From assembly GCA_016584305.1 (NCBI GenBank), contig JACEEZ010020543.1:93501-157500 (forward strand): DNA of 64,000 nt, read 5' to 3'. The translations under genes were made by a program, and so were the position numbers. Within the stretch, counting starts at the first letter, position 1. Each line of letters begins with the position of its first letter. Positions 1 through 11,034 of the stretch are shown here, in pieces. Origin of the DNA: Chionoecetes opilio (lineage: Eukaryota > Arthropoda > Malacostraca > Decapoda > Majidae). The notes below the pieces were generated by a model. The model saw only the letters and a list, made by a program, of their open reading frames with translations, had not been told where the DNA came from and searched no databases.

Positions 1-427
1 TGGCATCGTGTCAGGGAGGGGTAGAGTGGAACACGTGACTCAGCTGATAGGCGTGAGGCCTCGCAGCCTAGTCCCTCCTTCCTTCCCCGCCCCGACGCAT
101 TGCCACATAACCTTTTACAGTATTATTTATTACAGCCCTGCTGTTCTCATGTACTGCTTATTTAGTAATAACATGTCCATTAATACCAATTGTGTTGTTA
201 TAAGATAATGTAATGCTCCATTACTAGTAAACATTATGATTAAATCATTCAAAATGTCACCGAGCGGCAGCCGCCTGCCATGGTGAAATTACTGGCCGCG
301 CTAATTTTTCTAACTTCATCTCACGTCTAAAGGAAGCTTCAAAAAGCATATGGTTATAGAATATTTTGTGCTATGAATTACATGTTCTTTCACCTGTATC
401 AATATTTGCAGAAACTCGTGTTACACC

Positions 428-430
<3 letters not shown>
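1..430. other. Unassigned flank, no gene recognised
   Basis: Both strands were read and no protein family, RNA gene or repeat end was recognised. The short ORFs here lack any coding pattern. It ends at a (TA)n array. Confidence 0.5.

Positions 431-478
<48 letters not shown>
431..478. repeat. (TA)n microsatellite
   Basis: Uninterrupted TA dinucleotides that end exactly at the first base of the Tc1 terminal repeat at 479. The array therefore supplies the TA target site. Confidence 0.95.
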
Positions 479-481
<3 letters not shown>

Positions 482-1892
482 TGGCCGCAAAAAAAATGTA
501 TACATTTATAATTTTCGGACAATAAAACAACAATATGTAACTTACAGTACTTTAGTTTCAGTGACACAGGTTTCTTATTCACATATTAGTACTTGGTCAT
601 GTTTCCCTTGTATTGGATGACCATCCCAATCCTCTTGGGCATGGAAGTGGCGAGTTTGGTGAAGTAGGAGAGGTCCATTTCCACCCACAGCTTCGTCAGG
701 GCCTGCTTCAGCTCGTTGATGTTCGTCGGCCGTTTCTTCGCGATCGCCTTTTTCATCTCATTCCAGGCGTTTTCAATCGGATTTAGGTCCGGGGAATGCC
801 AGGCCAGTCCAAACACAGGGATGTTATTGTCTGTTAGGAACTTTTGAACAACTTTGGACCGGTGGGCAGGGGCAGAATCTTGCATGAACACCTCGCACTC
901 ATGATGGCATAGGGCACTAACAGATGATCACGTAACACTTCAATGTAATTTGCCCCTTTCATGGTAACATTCTTTGGGAGGAAGTACAGACCTCCCTGCC
1001 CTTATTGCCACTGAAACCACCCCAAACCATACGCTATCTGGGTGTTTCACGGTCTTCACGGTATATTTTTGGGTGGTACCGTGACACATCACTTGGACGG
1101 CGCACTGTCGTTGAAGCCATCCTAACCAGTCTAAAAGTGCTTTCATCACTGAACATGACCTTCTTCCACTGCTCTGGTGTCCACTGCCGGTATCTCTTAC
1201 AAAAGGAAAGCCGCTTCTTCTTCATAGCTTCTGTCAGTAAAGGCTTTTGGCGGCGCGGCGGGTTGGTAATTTCAGCGAAATTTGCAGGCGATGTTGAATG
1301 GTGCGAACAGAGACGTTTCTAACAAAGCTGGATGCTTTTTCTTCAGTTCTGCGGCAGTTATTGCAGGATCATTCAATACTTCACGCCTCATAATTTTGTC
1401 AGTCCGAGTAGATGTTTTTTTGGGGGCTCCAGAACCAGGTTTCCTTGGCGGAACGGTACCGGGTGGCAATGACTCAACAGCTTTCTTCAGGTTGTAAATC
1501 GCCATGCGTGTAACGTTCACCTCTGCGGCCACACGTATCACAGATGCTCCTTCCTTCAGAGGGTAAGGCACGGGTCTTCTCTTCATTTGAAAGTTTGTTA
1601 TGTCCCATTCTGACAAGTGGGAGCCGAGATATAACACTCCAAGGTTCGCTGCCAAGTCAAAAAGGGCGGTCCGGAGCATGCGTAAAACCACCCTCTCTCT
1701 ATCACCTCTCGAAAAGCACTGAGTGTGGTTGTGTGTTGGTGGTGGGTGGAGGGAGACTCCCTCCACCTCCCTCCCTCCCTACTAGCTCCGCCCACCATTT
1801 ATATGTGCGGGAACGAAGGTGAAATCTTTACGCGCTTTCGGGTGTATACATTTTTCTTGCGGTCAAATGTATACATTTTTTTTTTGCGGCCA

Positions 1893-1895
<3 letters not shown>
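479..1895 (-). mobile_element. Tc1/mariner element, nearly complete, decayed
   Basis: The ends are inverted copies: CAGTGGCCGCAAAAAAAATG at 479 and its complement ending at 1895, each followed by a GTATACATTT motif. A second GTATACATTT lies just inside the right end. Both ends abut TA, the obligate Tc1 target. The 1417-bp length is normal for an autonomous Tc1, and the interior encodes a minus-strand DD34E transposase. The coding region is shifted several times, so the copy is dead. Confidence 0.93.
586..1586 (-). pseudogene. Tc1-type DD34E transposase, frameshifted
   Basis: The likely start is the Met codon at 1586-1584, followed by a helix-turn-helix region (EGASVIRVAAEVNVTRMAIY) and a PRKPGSGAPKKTS linker typical of Tc1 proteins. 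The first catalytic Asp is in VMFSDEST (about 1150). The second is in MFMQDSAPAH (about 880). The Glu of SPDLNPIENAW follows 34 residues after the second Asp, giving DD34E. The reading moves through three frames: 1272-1586, 1034-1225, then 940-1149 with 586-891. A stop at 940-942 lies where the domain should continue. At least three indels separate the parts, so no active enzyme is expected. Non-autonomous mobilisation of the ends remains possible. Confidence 0.9.

Positions 1896-1973
<78 letters not shown>
1896..1973. repeat. (TA)n microsatellite with one slip
   Basis: TA repeats with a single TT junction. They begin at the base after the Tc1 right end and stop at the Penelope-like fragment. 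Confidence 0.95.
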
Positions 1974-1976
<3 letters not shown>

Positions 1977-2004
1977 CATTTCAGGGTGACAGACACTCGT
2001 CATT

Positions 2005-2060
2005 CTTGGGGTTGTTTATGCGCAACGTTTCGCCAAAAAACACTTGGCATCGTCAGGCAA
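2005..2060 (-). ncRNA. Hammerhead-ribozyme-like core in Penelope terminal region
   Basis: Read on the minus strand, the box CTGACGA (2056-2050) is followed by a hairpin with a GCCAA/TTGGC stem, then GAAAC (2031-2027), then a GTTG/CAAC hairpin. CUGANGA, stem II and GAAA are the conserved hammerhead core. I could not find a convincing stem I or cleavage triplet, so this may be a degenerate or half-motif. Hammerheads in Penelope-like terminal repeats are established, and the location fits. Confidence 0.5.
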
Positions 2061-2335
2061 AAATAGTTTTAAAAATTAATTTACTACAATGCTAAAAAGC
2101 GAACATCTAAAAGAATTTTTTTAAACAATAAAATAATCCTATATTATCTAAAAAATAATAAATAATAAATAAAAATACAATTTATACTTAACGGACCTTG
2201 GTCTGAATTGCTGTCTGAATTGCAGAAATGCTGTCTGAGTTGGCAGAGGACTGAATGAACAATAGTTTACCGGTAACATTTTGGCTCGTGTGTGGCGATC
2301 GAAACGAGAGTCGGACAATCGAAACAGTGTGATAA

Positions 2336-2630
2336 TCATTTGAGTATATGTAATTGGTATGAAGTGACTTGGTTATTAAGATCAGGGGACAAATGCTTGA
2401 TGTGTATGGATTCTAATAATTTAGTGTCACTAGGGTAGTGTGCCTTGGATAGGATACTAAAGTCATTCATAGAAAAAGGGTGATCTAAATCATGTGAGTG
2501 TGAGCGGATTGCAGATTGCGAAGGTGAAGAAATGGGTCGACCAGTACGTGCAGAAACACCTTTATGCTCAGAAAGCCTAAGGGTTAGATTCCTTGTTGTC
2601 TCGCCGACGTATCTAGCATTACAATACCAA
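2336..2630 (-). pseudogene. GIY-YIG endonuclease domain of Penelope-like element, truncated
   Basis: The visible part starts inside the domain at ARYVGETTRNLTLRLSEHKG. It carries the YVG strand and the TTRN...RL..HK helix with the conserved Arg, and continues through SAIRSHSHDLDHPFSMNDFSI and LLESIHIK to a stop at 2336. The GIY strand is lost upstream, where the frame runs into TA repeats. About 95 residues remain. The reverse transcriptase half of the protein is absent. Confidence 0.7.
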
Positions 2631-2645
2631 CTATATATATATATA

Positions 2646-5281
2646 CCGTATTTGCCGGCGCATAAGACGCACCTCCGCATAAGACGCACCCCTATGTTAC
2701 AAGGAGTTTTTGAGAAGAAAAAAATATTGGTGTTTTTGAGGGAAAAAAAAAATTTCGTAAATTTATCAAAAGTTATTACAAAAAAAAAGGATTTGTATGG
2801 GATAGCAAATTATTATGAGCATGTACCTAAATACAATATTCACAGTGCAGTGCATGTGAATGAAAAATTATACTAGTTAAAATGTAAAGGGAATGACAGG
2901 GTAACCAAAATCTGTCATAATATATTGCAGGATGCCCCCACGAATTGATATTCTAATATTTTGCTACCTATGACATATAGCTTAGATTTAATTTTGTAGG
3001 TATGCTTTTGTTGCTTTTCTGCTATGTGTTTAGAATTTGTGGAAAATTTGCAGTATAGTATTTGGTATTATTTTGTAGTGGGCTTTCAAAAGTCCTAGGA
3101 CTCTTACCTAGATCATCGTGTAGCTTTCTTCATTCTGAGTATTTTGAACCCCATTTCTCATGAGGCAATTGAATAATAATGGCATTACACGTAGTACCGA
3201 AAATCTACCGTTATTTCAGCCAGAAAGTTAAGTTAGGTTAAATCAGATTAGGTTAGGTTAGAGGTGGGGTTTGGTATAGTAACAGATGATATAGAGAAAA
3301 AACGAGAAGTACCCGTAATATGGCAGTGTGAAGCGTAGCAATGTTTGCGCGGCGGACCTGGAGGGGCAGGCTTACCCCCCCCCCCCATGCACACACACAC
3401 ACACACACGTGTAAACAAACATTGATTTCTGACAAAAACGAGAGCCAGATTAATACAAAACACATCAAAACTATTCAGGAGGACGTAAGTTTTTGCCTCG
3501 AAATCGGTGGTTGCCCAATAACAAAAATTTACGAAGATATTTAGGTAGCACTGTAAGGTAACGATCTCTACCTTGTTGTTATTGTTGTAATTGTTGCAAG
3601 GCACCGTTGTCGGGATCGACGATATTTGCCCTGTTTACACCTATGAATCTATCACAGTCATGAGGGTTGATTAGTCTTCTTCAGGAAGGTACAGGTGAAG
3701 GCTGGTTCACACTCTGATATCACGGCAGCGTTCTGTCAGCCGTGCCTTGTATTCACACTATTCGTCACGGTTCCGTCATTTTCGGCAGTTTCCTGCTCAC
3801 CCTCTAAGCAGACATGGTGCCTCAGAGGCTTATGGTTGAAGAAATTTGAATTAATAGCACTTCTTGTGGATGAAGAAGAGAGTTGACCCTAAAGACACTG
3901 TTTTGGGTACATAAAGCTTGAGAAACGACAATTATCAGCACGGCATAGTCTCATTACGTTGAAATATTCTTCCCCAGAAACCGTTACGTGACAGGACGGT
4001 GATGTATTGGAGCCGTGACGGCGGCGCACCGTTTAGTGTAACACGTCTATTTGTTTGAATGTAAGAAATTCTAACAGATGTGATGAGACGGTGCCGTGTC
4101 ACCATGATGGTGTGGTGTGATTCTGCCTTGAGGCGGACGGTGTGGCGCCGTGATGGGTCTTGGTCTTGGTGTACCGTGTGGAAGACTTTTGTCCCGTCTA
4201 CAAGTACCATTGCAGCCTTTTTACTAGCACTCTTTCATACAATTTCCTTATCCGCAGAGGTACAAGGGTGAGGATTGAGGGGTCGAAGTGGTACGTACAA
4301 CTATGCTGTCTCCTATCCCACCTTGCTTACCACTATAGCGGTGCTAACACACACACACGCACATACACACTTGCATCGCTTAGGCCACCCCCCAGTCTGG
4401 ACCAGGATTAGAGGGTGACCTGACGCTGACCTGACTTGTCCTCGCCGACACAACTGCAACACCACTTACACCAGCCAGGTAATTCAGTCAGCCACAGGAC
4501 ACACAGAGACACACACGGCCGCCCACACTCTTGTCCCTACGTTGTACAATGACTCGCTGTCAATAAACTACAAGGCTAGGACGCCTTTTCTCCATCCTTT
4601 TGTGTATAGACAGACTCCCCAAGATACTACACTCCCTCTCACCCTCCTCCAAATAAAACTTTAACACGCTCTTTGTTTCACTATTCCATTTATCAACAAT
4701 ACTCATTCCAGCGAAAACTCCATCACCATTTTCTGCCACCCTTCTATCATCTCCTTCCAACTGTTGTGTCAATTGCGTGGCCCGAGTCGAATGCGGGTTA
4801 AGGCGACATCTTATATGCGGGATGTTTGTCTTTTCCATGGGTGCGGGGAGGTCTGAGCGGTAATGACCCATGGTGGGTGCACGGAGGGCGTCGCTGACTG
4901 AAGTATCCCAGGTGAAGCGGCAGACCTGAGATATCAAGTGTTTTACAATGAGAGCAGCAGCGGGGGGTGGATGATGTTTACATCTGACACGGCCATCTTG
5001 GCAGCAACAATCGCTATCTTGTTGCCTCAGCTCTTGTTTTCTCTTAAACTCCAACCTTTGCTTAGTATTATGCATTACTGTTGATAACACAGTTACAAAT
5101 TTGTGCTCAGTGGACTACTGCTCAACATAGATCACTCCAGACCCCTTTAGTAATACACCACCGGCTGTTCTGCATTCTCTGCCCGACCTCTCATTCGCTA
5201 ATATGGCCGCATTAGACGCAGGGTGAACTTTGTATTCTTTTTAAGGGAAAAAACTGCGTCTTATGCGCCGGCAAATTAGGG
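2646..5281 (+). mobile_element. Family A non-autonomous DNA transposon, copy A1
   Basis: It starts CCGTATTTGCCGGCGCATAA and ends with the complement of that motif (GCGCCGGCAAATTAGGG), flanked by TA on both sides within TA-rich DNA. Similar structures occur at 13913-14836 (right part), 56715-60457 (inverted) and 60466-63386, which defines a family of about 2.65 kb. No transposase is recognisable. The interior has an (AC)n tract (3391-3408), short GGTTAG runs (3230-3262) and a fossil of a retrotransposon RNase H C-terminal region. TA target and TIR style suggest a Tc1/mariner/pogo-class driver; this is inference. Confidence 0.85.
4766..5040 (-). pseudogene. Captured RNase H/C-terminal fragment of a non-LTR retrotransposon (in A1)
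   Basis: The minus strand reads VKHLISQVCRFTWDTS, then SDALRAPTMGHYRSD. This matches the region after RNase H in the retrotransposon fragment at 8058-8880 (RLISRV, GDALR, MGQYRSDSSPQPW). The same fragment sits at the same place in the other three family A copies, so it was acquired before the family spread. Confidence 0.75.
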
Positions 5282-5428
<147 letters not shown>

Positions 5429-6204
5429 CAGGAAGGTCCCGTTATACGAGCATTCGGTATACGAGAATCCGATGATACGAGATGTGTAAATTAGCGTCTA
5501 TTTTCAATATACGAGATCGAAAATCCAATGATACGACATTCAAACTGGGGTGAGTAAAATTATCAGGTTAAAAATGCGCGCCCTACCACTCCCTGTCTGG
5601 ACAAAGGGGGATTTGGTTGACCCCAGTGAGGTCACCCCTAGCAAGCTGTGACCTGAAGGGTAATTAAGCATATGGTGCGGCCTGACATTTAGGGGTAATT
5701 AGCAGGTGTGCAGCCCCAACCTTGGGACCGCAGTCAGGTCACCCCTAGCAAGGCGTGACCTGAAGGGTAATTAAGCATATGGCGCGGCCTGACCTTTAGG
5801 GGTAATTAGCAGGTGTGCGGCCCCAGCCTTGGGACCACTACACTACCTTCTCTTGTATCACGTGGCGTCCCATACATTACAACGTCTTTTTTGCTTGTTA
5901 TGCATGTTTTATGTTTAATTAATGTGCAGTTATGTTATTTTGTGTGCTATTTTCTCTTTAAGAATGCTTTTTCTACAGAATAGGTAGTACAGTGTGGGTA
6001 ATATAGATGCTGTGTGTTTGTTGTGTTTGCTATAGTTTATTTTAGCTTCAAAAACATGTCTTTTTTTTTTTTTGTCTTTTTTTTAATTGATGGGGTCCTG
6101 GAACCAAACCTATATTTTACCATTAGTTATGTGTTTCGCTATACGAGATTTCGCTTTACGAGTATGCCAGGCGGAACCTAACTGCTCGTATCTTCGGGAC
6201 CTCC

Positions 6205-6207
<3 letters not shown>
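5429..6207 (+). mobile_element. T1a, Tigger/pogo-like non-autonomous element
   Basis: The left end CAGGAAGGTCCCGTTATACG and right end ACGAG...GGGACCTCCCTG are inverted, flanked by TA, and rich in 'tatacgag' words as in Tigger/pogo termini. It is 779 bp with no ORF. A second full copy is at 29730-30612 and a broken one at about 7715-9176. The interior has two 107-bp tandem units (5622-5836). Confidence 0.85.
5622..5836. repeat. Two 107-bp tandem units inside T1a
   Basis: Each unit contains GTCACCCCTAGCAAG, GTAATTAAGCATATG and a CCTTGGGAC end. The T1 copy at 29730-30612 has three such units, so copy number varies within the family. Confidence 0.9.

Positions 6208-6288
<81 letters not shown>
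6208..6288. repeat. (TA)n array between T1a and T2a
   Basis: Nearly pure TA repeat linking the right end of T1a to the left end of T2a. Confidence 0.95.
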
Positions 6289-6289
<1 letters not shown>

Positions 6290-6424
6290 TACCCTCCCGA
6301 GTTTCACGCTATGCGAGTTTTGCGATCCTCGAGTTTCGCGCTGAGTCCTAAATTCATATCATCCCGACTTTCGCGCATTACATCCCCGAGTTTCGCGGTT
6401 TTTTTTTAGTGACGCCTGTGATTA

Positions 6425-6710
6425 GAGGCTCATGCCGCCCCCTGTGTCCTCCGATGCACTTGCAATCGAAGGTAGAGTTAATGGGCAGCGTGTGGGTGTT
6501 CTTAGGCCACTCAACGGTGCAGAGAAAGATCTTAAGTGGATTTTACAGCCCTCATCAAGGATCGAACTCGGATCACCGAGAACGCCACTCGGAGACTTCT
6601 TCTTCTTCTTGTGACCTTTTCTGCATAGTATCACTTTGTAGGTCGTCTGTCAAGCTCGTGCTCGAGCTTGACATATATCTTGACGCTAACCACTCTGCTA
6701 CCGCCTCCCA
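6425..6710 (-). repeat. tRNA-derived SINE-like segment inside T2a
   Basis: On the minus strand GGTAGCAGAGTGGTTAGCG resembles a pol III A box, and GAGTTCGATCC downstream resembles a B box. The spacing is enlarged by a GCTCGAGC palindrome and an (AAG)n tract. The 3' part recurs in T2c at about 53870-53980. It does not fold as an intact tRNA. Confidence 0.5.
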
Positions 6711-7406
6711 TAAGAGACGTACGGGACAAGTCTTCCTTCCTTCCTGCTTAGTATAGTATTATAATAGGCTTAGTATAGCTTGTATGTAGTTTTGCTTTGT
6801 TTTTTTTCCATTTGTTTGTGTTTTTCTCTACAGGAGCAGCCGGTGTCGCATAAGATAGGTAACACCTCGAAATAAGTAGCACCTTACCGTACACCCCCGC
6901 CGTTCCTTACTATTTACCACAAAATACTCCTTTATAAGTGATTAACCATGACGTGTGTGGTACTGTGGTTTCTGGAGGTACTGGAGGAGACAGGAGAGAA
7001 GAGAGGAAGGCATTGTGACAGTGTTATTGCCATATAACACTGTCACACAACCATCAGCTGACAAGATATGTGTCAAGCTCACTCACTCAGACCAAAACAG
7101 CATTCGCTGGGTGACTCCCAACTCAAGCTCAATCTCCTCTCCTCCCTCCTCTTCTCTACATAGTGTTGGCCGAAGCCACCACCCCGGCGGGAGGCGGGTC
7201 ACAAACTCTAGGCTAACACCCAGTACCCATTCACTGCTGGGTGGACAGGGGCTTGCGGCATTTTCAGGATATTTTTTGTGGGAAAAAGTGAGTCTTATAA
7301 GCTGTAAAATACGGTAGGTACACAGCCCTCAAGTTAACCTCCAGGGCCTACCATCCCACCCTTGGAGGTCACTGCCTAACGGTGCTGTAGGCACACATAC
7401 ACACAC

Positions 7407-7407
<1 letters not shown>

Positions 7408-7440
<33 letters not shown>
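7408..7440. repeat. Poly(A) tract
   Basis: A run of about 33 adenines in the T2a right arm, just after GGCACACATACACACACC. A matching A-run follows the related sequence at 41306-41332 in the inverted T2 copy, so it is part of the family. Confidence 0.9.
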
Positions 7441-7442
<2 letters not shown>

Positions 7443-8057
7443 CACTGGACTAAATAAGCATTTTTACAATGTTTTCAATACCCGAGTTTCGCGATCTGCG
7501 AGTTTCACGCTATGCCTCCGGAAGAAAGCAAACGCGAAACTCGGGAGGGTAGTGTATATGATTTTACCTAAGGTTGTACGATATAATCAATCTGAAAATA
7601 TGATAATTCTGGTGGCTCGGTACGACAATGTGGCCTACAAAAGTACACATCCCTGGACGATGTACAATGATTCAGATGCACAGAGACGAGTTTGTGGGCA
7701 GTGGAAGAGGTCTGCGCACCCCTCCCTTGTCCCTTACCTACCCTACCCTCTCCAGTCTATTGTATCACGCGGCGTCCCCAACAGTACATACAACGTCTAT
7801 TTTGCTTGTATGTATTGTGCCTTGCACAATCCAGCACAGCCAGACCCAATCCAGGGCCAGCACCGAGGATCTTTCCTCTTCCCCAAGTGATCAAGGGGAG
7901 GAGGAAGAACTCTAACCTAGTCATCCCTGCAAACGCAGTCACCGCTGTTTTCTCTCGAGCCTCGGAGAGAGAAAACAGGGACTCTCAGCTGGCTACGTGC
8001 CAGCTTCCTGTCTCCCCACACAACATTACCACTTGTGAGTGTTATGCATGTTTTATA

Positions 8058-8880
8058 TAGCTCTATGCCCTCCACCAGGCCATCACGCACCTCCCCACCT
8101 GTCATACCAAGGGCAAGGCTGTGATCTACACAGACTCCCTCTCCTCACTCGACCTCCTCCTCTCCCGCCACCCCCACTCACCCACGTCCCTCGTCCACGT
8201 CGTCCAGAGGGCTTTTCTCCACCTTACCACCGAGGGCTGGGATATCGCCTTTCAGTGGGTTCCCTCCCACACTGGTATCCCAGGCAACGAGGTAGCGGAT
8301 TCTGCTGCTAAGATGGCCTTATCAGAGGTAAACATAACACCCTTCCCTCTGCCGCTCTCCACAGCCACACGCCTCATCTCCCGGGTCCACCTGGAATAAC
8401 ACGCTCGGCGATGCCCTTCGCATCACTTCCATGGGCCAATACCGCAGTGACTCTTCCCCCCAGCCGTGGATAAGGAAAAAGTCCTGCGTCCTTGATGTCA
8501 CCCTCATCCGCCTCCGCCTGGGGCACACGACACTCATGGCTCACCTACACCGTCTCCGTCTGTCCCCTGACCCTCACTGCCCCTGGTGCATAAATGTTCC
8601 GGAGACTATTGAACACTTTCTGCTGCAGTGTCCGCGCTTCCACTCCCACCGTGTAGTGCTACGCTCTCAACTCCTCGCCCTGAACGTCACCACCTTTGAC
8701 CTGCCCACCTTGCTGGCGGCGTCGGGCATTCCCCCCCACGGCAACACGCCGTCATTCGCCTCACCTGTGCCTTCCTGAGAAGACAGGTCAACTACCGTGC
8801 CTGTGATAGCATAATAGGACATCAACAGGGCCCATAGTGTTCCCCAAGGGATCCTCGCAGCCCTAAAACAAGAACAAGAT
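8058..8880 (+). mobile_element. Non-LTR retrotransposon, 5'-truncated 3' end with RNase H
   Basis: The coding part starts inside RNase H and ends in an ACAAGAACAAGA tail. Copies with this end structure are products of incomplete target-primed reverse transcription. The family also donated the fragment found in every family A element. Confidence 0.8.
8068..8778 (+). pseudogene. RNase HI and C-terminal domain of a Jockey/I-group retrotransposon
   Basis: Frame 8121-8396 has the RNase H signature AVIYTDSLSSLDLL (catalytic Asp) and FQWVPSHTGIPGNEVADSAA (active-site His and Asp). After a frameshift near 8396 the frame 8431-8778 gives RSDSSPQPW, RLRLGH and CPWC...TIEHFLLQCPRF, a zinc-binding tail usual after RNase H in these elements. 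The protein is truncated at its N-terminus and broken by at least one indel. Confidence 0.85.
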
Positions 8881-9176
8881 GCATGTTTTATGTCTAATTA
8901 ATGTGCAGTTATGTTATTTTGTGTGCTATTTTCTCTTTCAGAATACTTTTTCTACAGAATAGGTAGTATAGTGTGGGTAATATAGACGCTGTGTGTTTGT
9001 TGTGTTTGCTATAGTTTATTTTAGCTTGAAAAACATCTTTTTTTTTCTCTTTTTTTTGATGGGGTCCTGGAACCAAACTTATACTTTACCATTAGTTATG
9101 TGTTTCGTTATACGAGATTTCGCTTTACGAGTATGCCAGCTGGAACCTAACTGCTCGTATCTTCGGGACTTCCCTG

Positions 9177-9638
9177 TAGTCTTATAGACAGGCCAGAACA
9201 ATTATTAACGTGACAAACTCACACACACACACAGGTGTGGTGACCACACATCACACAGACTCGCAAGGAGTCCTCTATATAGAAGAGCTTCAGTTGTGTC
9301 TCCTATTGCTTCTGCTTTCCTGCCGGCCAGCGAGCATCTTATTAAGTGGAGGATTCGTCCAGTGTTGAACAGTTTGAATTGCTGATCTGGTGACTTCACC
9401 GTAACTCCCGAAACGTGTCCGGTGACACAGTTACATCTTTAGCAACCTTGGACGAGACAGCACACACAAGCTGGTTGTGCATTCTTGCCGAATGTGAGGA
9501 GCGAGGGATGCCGCTCGCTGTTCACAACAACAGCTGACTGTCATGTCATCATTATCATGGATGTAGTGTCTGTGTGACAACACAATATCATTTGTTGCAG
9601 ACAAAGACAGACATACGTACACACACGTAGTACACAAA
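9177..9638 (+). other. Probable 5' untranslated region of the following retrotransposon
   Basis: No ORF. It contains an (AC)n tract (9221-9232) and (ACAC) motifs just before the coding start at 9639. It fills the gap between the T1b right end and ORF1 and has no match elsewhere in the window, so the 5'UTR reading is positional inference. Confidence 0.4.
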
Positions 9639-11031
9639 ATGATGGATAAACTAGAGAAGATGGAAAAGAAAGTGTTCGTACTGGAAAAAGATAATACTAT
9701 TTTGAAAAATAGAGTGGATGAACTAAATTGTAAAGAAGACGACGAAAAGGTAGTGAAAATGCATGCAGAAATTAATGCAGTACATAAGAAATGGAAGATG
9801 TCACAAGAGGAAATGAAAGATGAAAGAAAGACATGGAAGATAGAAAAAGAAAAAGACCAAGAAAGCTTACGCCAAATAATAGAAGATCAAGAAAATGAAA
9901 AGAAAAATCTGACCAAAGAAGTAGTCAAAGTAATCAAACAAAAGGAAAATTTAGTAAGAGATACGGTGGACAAAAAGAAATGTGTCATCATTTTTGGTTT
10001 TAACCCCTTCACTGCGGATATCAAATTCATAGGCCTACCCCCCTGTGCGGCAGGTTTAATTAAAATATAAAATAATTACTGATCATATTTTAAAGTGCCT
10101 AAAGAAATAGGATGCTCATTCCATACCAGAAAATCTATGTTTCGTCTTGGTGGAAGCTACCAGCTAAATGAGGAGTTGCGTCAGAGTGCAACAACAGCGC
10201 CGTGACCATGCTGCCAGACGCACAATGAAACCACTTACTACTCAACATAATACAGCATATTTTGGTACATAAATGCTTCATTCATTCATGCATTCAATTC
10301 ATTCATGCTTCTGTTTTATATCCATCAAGAATATGTTGAATATCTTGACTATTTTGCCTCGCCATTGAAGTAGAGGGCGCGGCAGCGTCAACACGTCGTA
10401 CTGTACCGCTTGACCTTATTAGTCATACTAATGCACTCAAGCAGAAAAAGAGGTTCTATTATATCGCAACACTTGACACTGTTGCCATACAAGCCTATCA
10501 CAGCGAATATTTACCCATAATATCATTGAGTGCGGAGTTTAAATACAGAAACCCTATATGTACCAGCCGCAGTGAACCCTTAGATAGCTGAGAGACCGTA
10601 TTTGTACCAGCCGCAGTGAAGGGGTTAAAGGAAAAGTGCTGCCCAAGAAAAACATAAGAGAAGAGGAAGATGGCAAAAGAAATATTTAAAGTAGTAGAAG
10701 AAAATACGGTGATAGAAGAAGAAATAGAAGAGATACATAGGTTAGGCAAATATGAGGAGGGAGGGGCCCGCCCCTTAAAAGTTAAGTTTAGGTCACAAAA
10801 TACTACAGCACAAGATATATGTCTAAGGCATGGAAACTGGCAAAGACAGAAGAATATAAGAAAATATGGATAAGAAAAGATATGAATGAGGAAGAAAGAG
10901 CCAGATTGAATGTACTGTTTAAAGAAGCCAAAGAAAAAAACGAATTGAGGACGGAAGAGGAAAAGCAGAAATTCTATTGGAGAGTTTTAGACCAAAAACT
11001 GAAGAAGTGGTATCTAAAAGAGAAAGAATAA
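9639..11031 (+). pseudogene. Retrotransposon ORF1-like coiled-coil region, interrupted
   Basis: The start Met at 9639 leads into a lysine/glutamate-rich coiled coil (KLEKMEKKVFVLEKDNTILK) to about 9999. A 621-bp MITE separates it from the continuation at 10629. Two further frames follow: 10670-10873 (KEIFKVVEEN, RLGKYEEGG) and 10819-11031 (IWIRKDMNEEERARL). Both are normal for the crustacean CR1-type N-terminal protein. At least two single-base shifts remain beyond the MITE. Its likely role is RNA binding and chaperoning. No zinc knuckle is visible. Confidence 0.75.
10004..10624. mobile_element. piggyBac-like MITE with TTAA target duplication
   Basis: TTAA at 10000-10003 and at 10625-10628 flanks perfect 14-bp inverted ends (CCCCTTCACTGCGG). 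A near-copy of the right end (CCGCAGTGAACCC) lies 50 bp further in. It is 621 bp with no ORF. TTAA duplication is the hallmark of piggyBac-type transposition. It interrupts the retrotransposon ORF1. Confidence 0.9.
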
Positions 11032-11034
11032 GAG

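Larger units (their letters stand above)
1974..2643 (-). mobile_element. Penelope-like retroelement, 3' fragment
   Basis: On the minus strand a partial GIY-YIG domain (2336-2630) is followed by about 350 bp of non-coding sequence containing a hammerhead-like core. This order (endonuclease domain, then a ribozyme-bearing terminal region) is known for Penelope-like elements. The reverse transcriptase is missing. The fragment is cut on its 5' side by the TA and family A junction at 2644. Confidence 0.7.
6289..7554 (+). mobile_element. T2a, Tigger/pogo-like non-autonomous element
   Basis: The left end CTACCCTCCCGAGTTTCACG and the right end CGAAACTCGGGAGGGTAGTG are inverted and flanked by TA. Subterminal repeats of 'gcgatcctcgag' occur at both ends. 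It is 1266 bp with no transposase. A tRNA-like SINE lies inside, and a second nested unit (about 6886-7317) ends in TAAAATACGGTA like the B element at 51589-52373. Other T2 copies are at 33449-41457 and 53817-54810. Confidence 0.8.
7715..9176 (+). mobile_element. T1b, broken T1 element interrupted by a retrotransposon fragment
   Basis: 7715-7825 matches the middle of T1a (TGTATCACGCGGCGTCC, CAACGTCTATTTTGCTTG), and 8881-9176 matches its right half up to CTTCCCTG at 9176, followed by TA. Between them lie about 230 bp of uncertain origin and the retrotransposon fragment at 8058-8880. The left terminus is missing; 7555-7714 shows nothing recognisable. Confidence 0.65.

Noticed and set aside
1799..1996. 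ORFs made of alternating Tyr and Ile across TA arrays (also near 5263-5475, 6087-6344, 63360-63548)
   Set aside because: They are translations of (TA)n microsatellites, not proteins.
4080..4411. Open frames in the left half of family A (and equivalents in A4)
   Set aside because: They are not conserved as frames between copies and show no motif.
9639..10070. A host coiled-coil gene
   Set aside because: It is continuous, past the MITE, with the CR1-type ORF1 and endonuclease, so it belongs to the retrotransposon.
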